A DNA stretch of 64,000 bases from Chrysomallon squamiferum (GCA_012295275.1 CM022670.1:20194698-20258697); one strand, 5' to 3'. Counted from the first letter of the stretch, positions 50,640 through 62,190 are shown. Numbers and translations are program-made. Notes: generated from the sequence alone by a model not told the origin.

Positions 50640-51480
50640 CTTTGTGGTGCTGGATTTAAATCACAGCAGAATGGGAAGGCTTACGCTTAACTCATTAACC
50701 AAGATTTCCAGATTGTGAATCCAATATGACTGCTTTAGAAAATTTGAAATTTAAATAATTTCATCCAGGTTAATGACATCAGCAAGATGAACCAGTGCAG
50801 TGTCAAGACACTTTCTCCACTCACACCCTCTTTTGATTAATGGCTGCCAGAAGGTTGATTAGAGGTAAAAATCTGGTTGGGATAAGATCACATTGCCCAG
50901 AATCTGATTCTTATCTGACCCAGGTCCAGGCAAGGCTTTCTGTTATATACCAGTCTGTTGTTAGTGGGGTGTGACCACACATGAATATTAGACAATGAAC
51001 TTTCTAATGTACTCTTCTCTGTGCAGTGTTGCAGACAATGGCATTTGCATTATATTCCAGAAATGCATGTGACCAGATACTGTCCATTGTCATTATGAGG
51101 TCTTGGGCCATTGTTAGAGCATATGCCTCAGGCAGGTGGGTTTGAGAATGATGGGTAGTAGCCATATCCTGAGGTGACCCTAAGGTAAAAAGAAATAATA
51201 ATAAAATCTTTTTTTTTTTTTTTTTTTTTTTGATGGTCTGATAAAGACATCGTAATTGCATGATGCCCACCATGTTCAAGTTGGTGTGCAGTGGTCACAA
51301 TGGACTTTGTGCCAAGTTCAGGCATGTGTGTTGGACAGGTGTATAGATAATGCTATATAACATTACACATTTACATGTTCATTGTGCAGAGGTTATCCTC
51401 AAAGCAGGCTTTATTTGCTGAGCTGAGGCCAGAACATGGCAGATGCGTTGCTCAATGGAGTTTTACTATGATGATAAATA
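50640..51480. other. Complex intronic block, partly SINE-like
   Basis: Unusually high complexity for an intron (GGCTGCCAGAAGGTTG, GACCCAGGTCCAGG, GTGGGGTGTGACC). It is interrupted by a T run at about 51210-51231 and contains a tRNA-like segment at 51104-51156. It is probably a composite of old insertions; no coding sequence was recognised. Confidence 0.4.
51104..51156 (+). mobile_element. tRNA-derived SINE head (probable)
   Basis: GGGCCATTGTTAGAGCAT resembles the A-box region of a tRNA (TAGCTCAGTTGGTAGAGCA type; A-box 51111-51122) and GTGGGTTTGAGAATG resembles the B-box (GGTTCGAATCC type; 51139-51149). Box spacing is a few bases shorter than in a tRNA. A run of T, not A, follows 60 bp later. 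Confidence 0.45.
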
Positions 51481-52169
51481 TCTCTAATATAAATAACAAA
51501 TACATGTTAAAAAAATACATTGAGAGTGAAAGTAGAGACTGAATGTGCAGGTAAAAGATTTATTCTATTTAAAATGTTTCATTTTCATTTTAAAAAAGTT
51601 TGTCAGCTTTAGTACAGTCTGAATTAAAAATTGTTTATTTTGAAGTAATATAATTTAATAAAAATTCAGTGATTTTAAACTTGTAAAATATAATTTTGAT
51701 GAAATAAATTTAATTTTTTAATTAAAATGTTACTATACTTTGAAGCAAATGGCATATAATGATAATATATGCAACACCTGTTAATGTTTATATAATTGGT
51801 GTTTTTGTTTTAATTGTGAATAAGTATAGTTATACATTTAAATGGAAACTGTCAGAAATCTGATTAAGTAAATGTCCTTTAATGGAGTAAACTATTCTGC
51901 AGCCATTTTATGTGTTATTCTTTCACTTGGAAAACATATGGTAGTATTGTAATGTAATGGTTTCAGATATATGGTTTCATTTTTGTTTATAGTTTGTCTC
52001 ATCACTTTGAAGATCATTATCATTATTATGTTTTTATTACTTTCCTCCTTATAAAAAAAAAATAAAGTAAAATATCCTAAATTTAAAATATTTAAATAAA
52101 TAAAATATAAACAATTCTTATTAAAACAAAAATTAATCTTCATCCATTAGGGCAGAAAAAAAAAAAAAA

Positions 52170-52560
52170 TTCAATCTGGAGTGTTTTTACATGGGTTCAC
52201 TGACATTAATGACAACCAGAGTTACAAAGAATTGTTACAGTTCCTATCACAAGCTTCATCTCCAATAATGATTCTCCCAGTTTGGCGACCATTTTAATTG
52301 TGCTGGGGAGACACTATCGTTCGCTCTGTGTCCCCATCAATCTTCTTTAGGCTCCCTCTGACACATCATCAACTTATCGAAATTATCTCCGAGGCTCAGT
52401 CGCCATTGGTGACGGAACTGCCTCTCAGCACTCAAAATGATCTATTGTAGAGATAACCCCAGTGGCATCTCCAATCTGTCACCTCCCTTCACATGTCCTC
52501 AACAAGTTTAACAATATTAAAATTTCTCAAGGAAGAGGACAAAAACATTATAAATAGTCT
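52170..52560. other. Candidate enhancer island
   Basis: One of the clearest high-complexity blocks: CCAGTTTGGCGACCATT, TGGGGAGACACTATCG, GGCTCCCTCTGACACATC, TTATCTCCGAGGCTCAG and CCCCAGTGGCATCTCC, with several CpGs. Stops occur in all frames, so it is not an exon. Regulatory function is inferred from composition and its place in eya. Confidence 0.45.
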
Positions 52561-52841
52561 GTTAAATTCATTGTGTTAAGCTTAATTACTTTCCATCATT
52601 TATCCTCAGAAAGTTTAATATGTTTTTTACAGTTCATGTTTTTCCATTGCATAAACAGCAGTTTCCCTCTGAACTCAATAGCCTGTTTCATGCCACAGTC
52701 CTTCAATGGCATCAGCAATATGTAATTGTATTTCTCTAAAATATATGCAAGAGAAATTTATATATAAAAATGTATCAAAGTTTACACATTAGAAGTCAAT
52801 AAGTATTTGCAATTTAAATTAGTAAGCTTTGGGGATACATA

Positions 52842-52875
<34 letters not shown>

Positions 52876-54265
52876 GTTCTGTATATTTGAATTATTTTTT
52901 TCACGTGTCCTCACAAAGTTTCAAATGTTTTGAATATTTAGTCTAGATTTTAATAAAAATATATTTAAAAAATAAAGTATCCCCAACCTTATTATCTTCA
53001 CCTGCATTGCTTTTTGAAATCATAAGCCATGAAGCTGAGGATTGAAAATGCTTTTCACATTGTTCAGTGAACTTTCAAATAAAATGCTTTATTACTCCTC
53101 AGTGTTTAAAGGTGTTAACATGGACAGTCTTGCCCTGTACATTAAAAGGTGTCTATTTCCAAAATAAATATTTTTTTTTTGTTGTCTGAAAAATGAAGGT
53201 GATTGTGTGATAAAATAGTTCATGAATATATTTACCTGTAAAGTTGTGATTGAAATTTCTGATTAGTTTTTACAGCAGTTTTCAATAATCTCTTCAGTGG
53301 ATTTTATTCTTGGTTTTAAATTATTTTAATTTGATGATTTTCAAACTGTGGGTTATGACCCCCAAGCCGATTTTCAAGCCTTTTAGATTCAAGTAATAAA
53401 ATTTATAAAATTATGGGTCATTTTGTTATAAAATGTCAATTTGAAACGGTTTTCAAAATAATTATTGTTTGTAAATAATGTCAATTTTTTTTTTTTTTTT
53501 TCAAATCATTATTATTTATTTTATAGTTCTGAAATGAAATTCCATAAAACATAAATGTATAATAAAATTTTTCTTCTCATTTTTTTTATGTCATTATTGT
53601 TGCATAAAACATTTATGGATCCAATTAAATGTTTTTTACTCCCTCTTTTTGGGGTATTTTTATTTATCTTAAATAATATTGTTTTGAAATGAATTTCTAG
53701 AAAATTAAATTATATAATTTCTTTTTACATTATTCATAAAGTTAAAAAAAAAAAGTTGTTTCTTTTCTCTTTATTTTTATATTATAATTTCAAAATTAAT
53801 TTCCATAAAAGATATTTATTGTTATGCTTATTTTTTTTTAAGTTTTCATTTATGAAGTCACTTTTATATGAATTTCTGATTTTGTTATTTTAATACTGAC
53901 ACTGAATTAAGATAATGAACATTTAAAGTTAATAACATACTGCGAATTTACTATTTTCTTTTGATGTACTCATTGCATTATTGTTTTTTAACTCATTTTT
54001 CCTTTTCATTTCATATATTTATTTTGTTATTTATTTTTATGATTTCTTTTTCTTTTACATTTTATAGATTTTAAATTTTTTTTTAAATTTATTTTGTATT
54101 ATATTGATTTATTATTTATTAATTAGGAGTAATATTAAATTTTATTTATAATTATTTTATTTCTTTTATATGTATTATATTTTCTAATATTTAGTTGAAT
54201 ATTTATTTTTAAGTTTTTAATAATCTTTTTAATTTATTAATTATATAATTATTTTGTGGATTTAT
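52561..54265. other. Intronic A+T-rich sequence
   Basis: Apart from the hAT-like relic, only poly-T and low-complexity A+T sequence was seen. Confidence 0.5.
53330..53455. mobile_element. Possible hAT-type MITE relic
   Basis: TTTTCAAACTGTGGGTTATG, followed by ACCCCC, is reminiscent of hAT (Charlie-like) ends of the form CAG.GGTTCTCAAACTGTGGGTCGTGACCCC. ATGGGTCATTTTG occurs 70 bp later and ACGGTTTTCAAAA closes the block as a degenerate inverted end. No transposase sequence is present. Confidence 0.4.
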
Positions 54266-54333
54266 TTATATTATTTTACTTTTATAATCATCCACATCTT
54301 CATCATTAGTCTTATTATTGTCTATGAAACCAT

Positions 54334-54337
<4 letters not shown>

Positions 54338-54372
<35 letters not shown>
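54338..54372. repeat. (CA)n microsatellite near a splice acceptor
   Basis: Uninterrupted CA run ending 59 bp before the exon at 54432. Length changes here could alter recognition of that exon. Confidence 0.95.
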
Positions 54373-54373
<1 letters not shown>

Positions 54374-54431
54374 TAAAATAAGTGTTCTCTTTTTAAAAAC
54401 CAAATTGTTTAATGTTTTGACGTTCTTGCAG

Positions 54432-54506
54432 GTGGACAAACATTGCCCGTGTCTGATACCCCATCTTTCCACACCACCGAGCCGTGGGTGATCAATACAG
54501 AGTCAT
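54432..54506 (+). CDS. eya: eya coding exon, frame-neutral cassette (75 nt)
   Basis: Coding exon with acceptor TTCTTGCAG and donor GTAAGT. It is phase 1 at both ends and 75 nt long, so skipping it would keep the reading frame. It encodes GQTLPVSDTPSFHTTEPWVI followed by NTES. EYA4 has a comparable insert with an aspartate-tryptophan pair and CNTPSS just before its AVKTEP segment, and that insert is one of the variable parts of vertebrate EYA genes. The order (NGT block, this Trp-containing stretch, then AVK-E) matches EYA4. The exon sits 59 bp after a 35-bp (CA)n microsatellite, which crowds the branch-point and polypyrimidine region and could affect its inclusion. Confidence 0.85.
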
Positions 54507-54689
54507 GTAAGTTTCATTAAATGTTGAACCTTAAACTGTTTTCATCTTGACTGAATGTCTTTCTTATAAAGATCCAAGTCAGAACATAAAACAAATTCGA
54601 CTATGCAGTCCCATATCAGTGATAACAATAAGAAAAATTGTTTGGAACAGGATAAAAAAACAAACAATATCTTTTGTCATGGAGCACTT

Positions 54690-55030
54690 TCTGACTTGGG
54701 ACAAAATAATATAGGCTGATATATTCTATTTCGTCCAAGTATCATAAAGCTGTTTAAAACATTGGCTAAGACTCATTTCTTCTTCTTTTTTCTTCATCTG
54801 GCAAAATACCACAAAGCACCATAGCTTCTATTATCAGCTGCCTTCATGACTGGAGGTAAAACTTTTCACAAAAAAATACACACCTCCTCCATAGAGGCCC
54901 TCACTTGAGAACACTTGTTTCTGTCAGGGCAGTCACTTGAAGTGGCAGTGTTCCTCTTACCTCAAGTGGTCAGTGCTGCTGGCAAAGGGCTCTTACCACA
55001 AGCATCCAGATGATAAAAGAATATATCTGT
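54690..55030. other. Candidate enhancer island with NK2-site cluster
   Basis: Complex block in the intron between two eya cassette exons. It contains GGTAAAAC, CACCTCC and three exact NK2-type cores (see 54902-54968). No exon fits here. Confidence 0.4.
54902..54968. promoter_or_regulatory. Three phased NK2-type homeodomain sites
   Basis: CACTTGA at 54902-54908 and 54934-54940 and its complement TCAAGTG at 54962-54968, plus a weaker CACTTGT at 54912-54918. Starts are 32 and 28 bp apart, close to three helical turns each. T(C/T)AAGTG is the core bound by NK2-class homeodomains. Confidence 0.4.
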
Positions 55031-56524
55031 TGATTGATGTGTAGCTATATGTAAATAAGTAAGCACCTTATATGACAGCTACCTTTTTTTGTTTTGTGTG
55101 AGAATCATGAAATATTTCCCTTAAACATGAGAAAAGAAGTGTAAAATAAATGGATGGAAAAAATTTAGATTGTAATTTTCCTTTTTTTGTTTTTTTTACA
55201 TAGATTTTTAGAAAATAAGATAACATTTTAGAGTGCAAGGTAGAATATATATTAGGTTATTTATTAGAATTTCAGAGATTTTCTTTAAAATAACATCATG
55301 CTTATTGTTTTGCAAAAATAATTACACTATAAGTTAAGCTTTCTGGAAATTTTTTAATATATGTGTGAAATGTTCTAGAAAATAAAGAAGGCAATAATAT
55401 AAAAATTTAAAGAAAAAATATTAATAATAATCTCTCTTATCTCTTCCAAATATTTCCACTAATTTAATCTAGAAATCACAAAACATTACTGGGATTCATT
55501 CTTCCCTGCAACTTCCATGCTAGTCATAAATCATTTATCATTTTTCTTCTAAATCAGTATATAATACATACAGTTTTATTTTTTATAATCATCTTTGTTT
55601 CATTCAGCAGTGACATAAATGAGTGTTTACAGGCTTTTGTTTTTCTTTCTTCTTTCTTTTTTTCCCCCCTTTTTTGCTTTTTCTGCTTCTTCAGAATAGC
55701 TTAATAAATTGTCCAAATTGTTGAATAGGTAGCATGTAGTTTTAACAACAGCACTGTAATTACACTTCAGCCAGTGACAGATAACCAGTCAACTGAAGGT
55801 GGCAAATTTAATCATGACCAGTCTATCTGTTCCCATCACACCATGGGGAGGAAATCTGTCAAGTTCTTTAATTCCATCTTCACCATACATTTGTAGCCAG
55901 TTAGCAGTGGTTTATTAAATTTTGTTCTATAATTTGTTCAAATTATTCTTGTGGTTAGTATGGATTCTTTGAGCTTTTTCAAAAAAGAAAAAAAATACGA
56001 AGAAGAAAAGGTTATTAAAAAAGTGAGTGGATATATAGAGAAACAAACAAACAGATAGATATAGAATAGATAGACAGATATAGGATATATAGATAGATAT
56101 AAATATAATGGTAATGGTAAAGGAGAAACACCTTAAATGGAATATATTTAAATTTAATTAATGACACCTATTATATTATTAATAAAGAGCTCTGGGAGAA
56201 TGGGAAATAGCTAAAAGAACCTTTTTTAAAAGACTGATCCTAATAACTTCCTATAAGAAAAAAAAAGTAGTTAGAACAATTCAGCAAGATCATTTTGAAA
56301 TCATTTAGATTCTCAATAGCTTTAATGAAATCAATATGAGATAAATAATTTACTCACAAAGCAATATTAAAGTGGAACTGAAATGCATCTGTGGTTACCA
56401 AGGTTACAAATATATCCCAAATCTGTTGGTTATTTTCTTCTTCTTCTTCTTCTTATTATTATTTCAGTTATTTTATTTACACTTCCAAAGTGTTATTATT
56501 ATAATTTTTTTAATTATAATTTAG
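55031..56524. other. Intron before the array-founding exon
   Basis: Mostly A+T-rich. A complex island lies at 55720-55930 (GCCAGTGACAGATAACC, CACACCATGGGGAGG), and (GATA)n-like sequence at 56050-56110. The acceptor region before 56525 is weak. Confidence 0.4.
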
Positions 56525-56623
56525 ATTCAGCAGTGAAAAGAGAATTGCCGTCTGAAGATAGTCCATCCCATTCACCTTTTACCTCAGTCAGTACAGCCAG
56601 TGATAGTGTTGAAAATTATACAG
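56525..56623 (+). CDS. eya: eya coding exon, source of the downstream tandem array (99 nt)
   Basis: Coding exon, phase 1 at both ends (99 nt), so it is frame-neutral if skipped. The acceptor is TTTAATTATAATTTAG, poor in pyrimidines; a second in-frame AG lies 6 nt further on (TTAGATTCAG), so tandem-acceptor use could remove two residues. It encodes SAVKRELPSEDSPSHSPFTS, then VSTASDSVENYT. EYA1 and EYA4 have VKTEP..SSET..TT..DG.L..FTGS at the same place, so the AVK-E, the Thr/Ala/Asp spacing and the final aromatic-Thr are shared. The donor is GTATGT. The last 49 nt of this exon, the donor and 14 nt of intron form the founding unit of a roughly 63-bp tandem array in the next intron (see 56575-57340). 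Conservation of the exon against EYA makes the exon the ancestor and the intronic copies the derivatives. Confidence 0.87.
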
Positions 56624-57340
56624 GTATGTCACTACTTCCTTTTACCTTAATCAGTACAGCCAGTGATGGTGTTGAAAATTATATAGGTGATGTCACTACT
56701 TCATTTTACCTTAATCAGTACAGCCAGTGATGGTGTTGAACATTGTATAGGTATGTCACTACTTCCTTTTACCTCAGTATACAGCCAGTGATATGTCACT
56801 ATCTTCATTTTACCTTAATCAGTACAGCCAGTGATGGTGTTCAATATTGTATAGGTTATGTCACTACTTCATTTTACCTTAATCAGAACAGTACAGACTG
56901 TGATAATACTGAAAATTACACAGGTATAATACTACTGTGTTTTATTGCAGTAAGTACAGCATATAATAGTGTTGAAAATTATATATTTTTCATTATTTTG
57001 TTCTCCCTCAGTATAGCCTGTAATAGTGTTGAAAATTATACATTTGTGTCACTACTTTATTTTATCACAGTCAGTACAGCCTAAGAAAATTATCTAATTA
57101 TGTCACTACTTTGTTTGCCTTAGTATAGCCTGTGGTTGTGTTGACTGTTATATAGGTGTGTCACTACTTTGTTTTACCTTAATCAGTACAGACAGTAAAA
57201 GTACTGAAAATTATAGTTATGTCACTACTTTGATTTATCTCAATCAGTAAAGCAGTGATAATAATGATAATTATATAGGTATGATACTACTTTGTCTTAC
57301 CTCAGTAAAGCAGTGATAGTGTTGAATTTTGTTTTACACT
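56575..57340 (+). repeat. Tandem array of exon-3'-end/splice-donor units (about 63 bp x 13)
   Basis: Unit 0 is the end of the coding exon (CCTTTTACCTCAGTC, then AGTACAGCC..., then ACAG), its donor GTATGT and CACTACTT of intron. Degenerate copies follow; their AGTACAGC-like landmarks fall at about 56590, 56653, 56717, 56776, 56821, 56890, 56953, 57010, 57073, 57122, 57185, 57246 and 57304. The modal period is 63 (21 codons); 56776-56821 and 57073-57122 are shortened copies. Copies close to the exon are nearly identical to it and distant ones have decayed. Acceptor-like signals survive (for example TTGTTCTCCCTCAG at 57011, GTTTTATTGCAG at 56950, TTTGCCTTAG at 57122). Donor-like G|GT signals survive at about 56746 (GTATGT), 56924 (GTATAA), 57155 (GTGTGT) and 57279 (GTATGA). 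Confidence 0.92.
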
Positions 57341-60250
57341 AGAATCACTACCAATAATAACACTAAATGTTTTACAGATTTCACACTGTTATTAATTATT
57401 TATAAGCAAAACAAGTAATAACAGTATAGACTATGATATATAAATATTATATGTTTGATATTTTAGTTCTTTTTATTATATATTCTTGGTATATCTTATC
57501 ATAATGTCATCTGATTTGTATAATGACCAAAGCCCTGTAAATTTGATATTATTAACTATATTGGGTAACTTTCACAAGAATGAATATACTGTCTCATTGC
57601 ACCACATGATAATCCTGTTAATTATCAAGGTAAAATATTTTATTGTTAATTACCTATAAATGTCAGTAGCTATAGATGATTTCACAGGTAGGTTGTGATT
57701 TTTGTTATCTGTCTGTGAAGCTGTTTAACAATATGACTTAGTGAATATATTAATATTTATTACCTTGCTGATTCATTTTAATAATGACAAAGGCAGTGTA
57801 GGTCACAGTGACATAGGTAGTTATCTCGGTTAATAAAAACTTTTATATGTCATCACTCCATCTGAGTTAATATTATTTTATGTTTAGTTATATTGCTGAT
57901 CTCTAATATAAATGTTTCCCAAGATAATTACATTTTGAGATTTCTGCTGACTATATATATATATATATACATATATTTGTGTGAGTAAAATTGCCATAGA
58001 CATCATTTTTCTAACATTCTTTTTAACACACTCATTTTATCAACTGCAGAAATGTTGTGTGTATGCACATAACTACAGATACTAGCAATATATGTAATCT
58101 GTGATAGGTAATGATTTAAAAACAACAGCTTATATGATACAACTTAAAGTAAAGAATAAATATAAGAATATTTCTTAAAAACCTGAACACTTTTAATATT
58201 AAACAGTGTTAAACTGTATTGTGACTTTTGTTTATCTTATAATAAACTCCATTGCTATAATTTTATGGACTATTACTATCATTTTACAGAAAGATTTATA
58301 TAATAATGTATTTTCTGTATCAGTAATAAAGATAAAGCTGTTGGAACTCTTGTTGAATAGAATTTAAAAAGTTATGAATACGATTTCTCTGTTGAGCATT
58401 GAGTGTAAATAACAGACTTTTCATGACATTTTCCTTCTTTCATTTTATATATATATATCTAAATCCATCATCTGTTGTCATATATTTCACTTTTTGTAAT
58501 TATTTCACAAGAATTATATAAAAATAAAATGCCAGATGGTGTCAATTTCAGATATACATTTATGCTTTTGTAATTTGCTAGCATAATTTTCATCCCAAAA
58601 TGTGATTGAACAACAAACACAGCATTATTTATATACAGTTTATTCGAAATGAATCGTTTCATTGTTGTTAAAATTAAACTTTGAGAATTGCTCATAAATA
58701 TTGTTTTGTCACAACACCAGTTAAAGATCTAATCACAACCACTAGTTAAGACCAGAATAAATTGGTTATGTCTGTATGCGACAATGAATTATTACCTATG
58801 TGAAAGATAAGGTGGAATTACAATGAGTTTTGAATGCAAATTTTATACTAAACTATATTATTTCTAAATTGCTTGGCCCTGAAATTCTGCAATTTATTAA
58901 AGATTTATAAGATATTTTCAATATTCAAGTGTGTATGTACCTTTGAATGTGTTTGCCAGTAATTGATTTTAATTTTATTTTATTCCAGTTCAGGTTATAT
59001 ATTAGATTGCACATCACTTTTTCATCATTGTTTTACTCTTTTCAATGATACATGATAAAAATTAGTTTTATTTAAAAAAAAAACCCACCAAAATAAATAT
59101 TTTCTTTTCACATTTTAAAACTATTCAAATTAGTTTATTTATAAATAATTGTGGTATAGATAACATTGTTTTGTTTGAAAAAACCCAACAACAATAAATA
59201 AATAAACACCTGTTTTGGTATTCATTGTGTTAACTTGTGTATATATTTTAAGGCTTGTACTCAGGTTACCTAGAATTACGGTCAGGAAGCACTGACCTGA
59301 AATGTTGGGGAAAAAAGCCTGATTTTAAATATCTCGCAGTTTGAAAGTGAAAAAAATATTTTACATAGTTTCAGTGATGCATTTTCTTGTATAATGAATG
59401 ATAAAAGAAGAAACCTGCTACAGTCATTTCAGCAGCAAGAGATCTTTTATTACATGCACATTCACAGGATAGCACATATGATGGCTTTAAATAAGCTATT
59501 TATTGGACATGACTGAAATGGAATGATATGGTTTAACTTTGTGACCCATCACACTTCTAAGCTGTATTTCTATTTTGTTTGAGAAAAATAAAAATATTAA
59601 TCAGTGCTTACATATGAATTTTGTTACATAGCATTAAGAGCTGTTAGTGTATACAATTGTTTTTATGCTTTTTGTATTATTAATTTAAAATAACTTTCAA
59701 AAAACAAAAAAACTTATTCTTTTTTTTTTAAAGGAAAATCCAATTACTATTTATTGTTCAAATACTTAATTAAATGCATGCCAAACACAAAATACTGAAA
59801 AGTCATTTCACCCTTATAGATCTATTATTAAATTCAATTTCTATTAAAACTACATGTATTTCTAATTCTTCATGACAGTTACTACCTTAATAGCCTTGGC
59901 TTGGCATTAAATGAAAAATTACTTTTCCAAAACATATAGATCTATAGATTAATTTTAAAGTATAACATAATTTGAAAATGTCAGAAATCTTTATTGCATA
60001 TTATTATTTTTTTTTCTTTACTGCTTGAAAAACATTTATTTTATTTTATTTTGTTTTGTTTATTGGTTTTCATACATTTCTTCTTTATTATTTTTAAAAT
60101 TTCTTTTTAAAAATTTTTTGCAAAGTTAACATTAATTTTGGTGCAGTTTTATAATCATATTAAATTTAAACATTTTTAAAAAAAAAGTTTTAATAAATCA
60201 AATAACTATTGTTCTGGCATTCCATCTTAAGATAATAACTTCAGGAATTC
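57341..60250. other. Intronic sequence after the array
   Basis: A+T-rich with loosely repeated TTATTA/TGACATAGGTAG-type phrases up to about 57850 that may be further decayed relatives of the array. A somewhat complex patch lies at 59250-59320. No exon was recognised. Confidence 0.4.
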
Positions 60251-60254
60251 ATCG

Positions 60255-60710
60255 GGCAGTTTGTTTCATGATTTCCACAATTACTTTTAATCTTCCTCAA
60301 ATAGTCTCCACAGTGAACTTCTCTCACAATCATCAAACACTTTCCCTTTTTGATTGCATCCCTGGAACAACATGTTTAATTCACCACACCATGAATCCTA
60401 CCAGTCTCTACATTTTTATTGGAAACAGCTTGCTTTGGAGTGCCCTTGGGACAGCCCTGGACAGATTCAGATCAGTCCAATCAATATCATGTTGGAGTTT
60501 TACATCACTACTCATCACTATGAAGTGTGCCAATAGGAAGACAGAATAAAACTGCAGTGTTCCCACAATTTGTATCTCTGTTGTTTTTCCACCAAGACAT
60601 GCAATACTTGTGGGACAGCAATGTGGCAAAGATTCTGTTGGCCATTTCAGTCAGTTTTACTCAGTTTCTGTTCCTCAAGATGAAAACTAATCAATTGTGA
60701 TGTTACATAA
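60255..60710. other. Candidate enhancer island
   Basis: High-complexity block with GCCCTTGGGAC (COE/EBF-like CCCTTGGG, 60443-60450), CAGATTCAGATCAG and TTTCCACC. Several overlapping open frames exist on both strands, none with a recognised domain or fitting splice sites. Confidence 0.4.
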
Positions 60711-61533
60711 ATTAGTTACTCGCAGCTTTCCTTGTTGGTCATATTTTCAAATGCATGTTGAATATGTCATATTCGTTCGAGACTCTTGCAAATAATTATT
60801 TCACTGATCAAAGCCTGCAAGAACATTACTGTTGAAAACATTTCTTCTTCTAATTTCTTCTTTTTATTATAACTTAAATACATTATTTTTATATATTACA
60901 TGTATTTTGTTGTAAAATATTAAGATACATTCTGTTATTATGTTAATATTGAAATACACTTGCTCCCATTCAAAAATATAAATTCTGATACATTAAAACA
61001 TTTGTACTGAAATGTATAATTTCTATTAAACTTTTCTTCCTCAGACCTTTTTATTTTAAGATATTTTTCTTCATCAAATTATAAATTGATCTTAAATTCC
61101 TGTAACAAAAGTTTAAGTAAAAGTAATTTTCTATTTATTATTACATATATTGACAATTGAAAATATTTCTATTTTTCCTTTTGTTTTATCACAAATAAAT
61201 ATGGGTTAAAATGATTAATACAAGATGCACATATTCTTTTGCATGTGTTATGATAAAATACATTTTAATGTACAATTTTTTCATGTATATTTAAGTGTTT
61301 TTATATTTGTGATTCAGATATTTAATACTGAATTATATTATTTTTCACATGACGTTTTCTACCATTTGTGATCAATATGTTTTTATAATTATTTTTGTGT
61401 ATTTATCATATTAGACATATTTTAATCTGACTCTTTATGATGTCACTGTTTTGTGTATATTATTATATTTCTTGCATATGCAATGTAGTTCTCTATTCAC
61501 TGTAATAAATTTCATTTTCTTTTTTCTTTTCAG
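60711..61533. other. End of intron before the 61534 exon
   Basis: A+T-rich, with no feature until the strong polypyrimidine acceptor. Confidence 0.5.
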
Positions 61534-61594
61534 CTGATCCAAACAAGTCATCCCAGACACTTCAAAACTCATATGCCACATCAGATTTTTACAA
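61534..61594 (+). CDS. eya: eya coding exon (61 nt)
   Basis: Coding exon with a strong pyrimidine-rich acceptor (TTTTCTTTTTTCTTTTCAG) and donor GTGAGT. It begins in phase 1, accepting the final G of the preceding exon, and ends in phase 2 (TAC AA). It encodes ADPNKSSQTLQNSYATSDFY. The sequence itself is not diagnostic, but its place after the AVK-E..SDSVENYT exon, the matching phase and the strong splice sites support it. It corresponds roughly to the EYA1/EYA4 stretch between FTGS and the YPSKPYPHIL segment. The PYPHIL-type exon was not found in the remaining 2.4 kb and is expected downstream of the window. Confidence 0.82.
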
Positions 61595-61959
61595 GTGAGT
61601 CTTAATATTAACTGTCAAATTCATTTAAATATGTTTATTTTGAGCAATATCAGGATTTTTACAAGTTTTTATTACATAAACTGTTATGCATAATATACAA
61701 ACAACTAGAATTGGCTGTTAGGGCAAGAGGAGGCTGGTTTGTTGTTTTTTATGATATATAATTGTCATTATTATTATTATTATTTTTATTTACTTTAACT
61801 AGATCACAGTCACTCTGTTTTTTTTTTATCTTCTTTCATTTATTTTTTTATTTAAAAAAAAAAAAAAAATATCCATGAGTTTCTTGGGAACAATTCCATT
61901 GATTTTTATCACTAGTTTTTGTTTTGCCAATTTTCTCTGCCAATTGCTTATGAGTAGCA

Positions 61960-62190
61960 ATGGTTGGTGCTTTTGTTTATGGTGATGGTTCTTGGTAATA
62001 ACCATATGTTAGAGCACCTTGGAGACTCCTCATGGAGACATAACTTTTGACATATGGTTTATTGGTGTGCATGGTAACGGTCAAAATAAGAAAATGAAAT
62101 TGCTTGTGAAAACTGGCCACAGGAAGTGGATCTCTGTGAATCACCATGGAAACCTTATAAAAAGACTACTTTAAGAAGCCTGTAAATGAT
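61960..62190. other. Weak complex island
   Basis: Contains ACCTTGGAGACTCCTCATGG and GAATCACCATGGAAACC (a partial X-box-like CATGGAAAC). No exon was seen; a PYPHIL-type eya exon was looked for here and not found. Confidence 0.3.

Noticed and set aside
56743-57084. 113-codon frame with a repeated Tyr/Ser/Thr pattern
   Set aside because: It is a read-through of the intronic array copies, shifted from the eya frame by indels, and not an independent gene.
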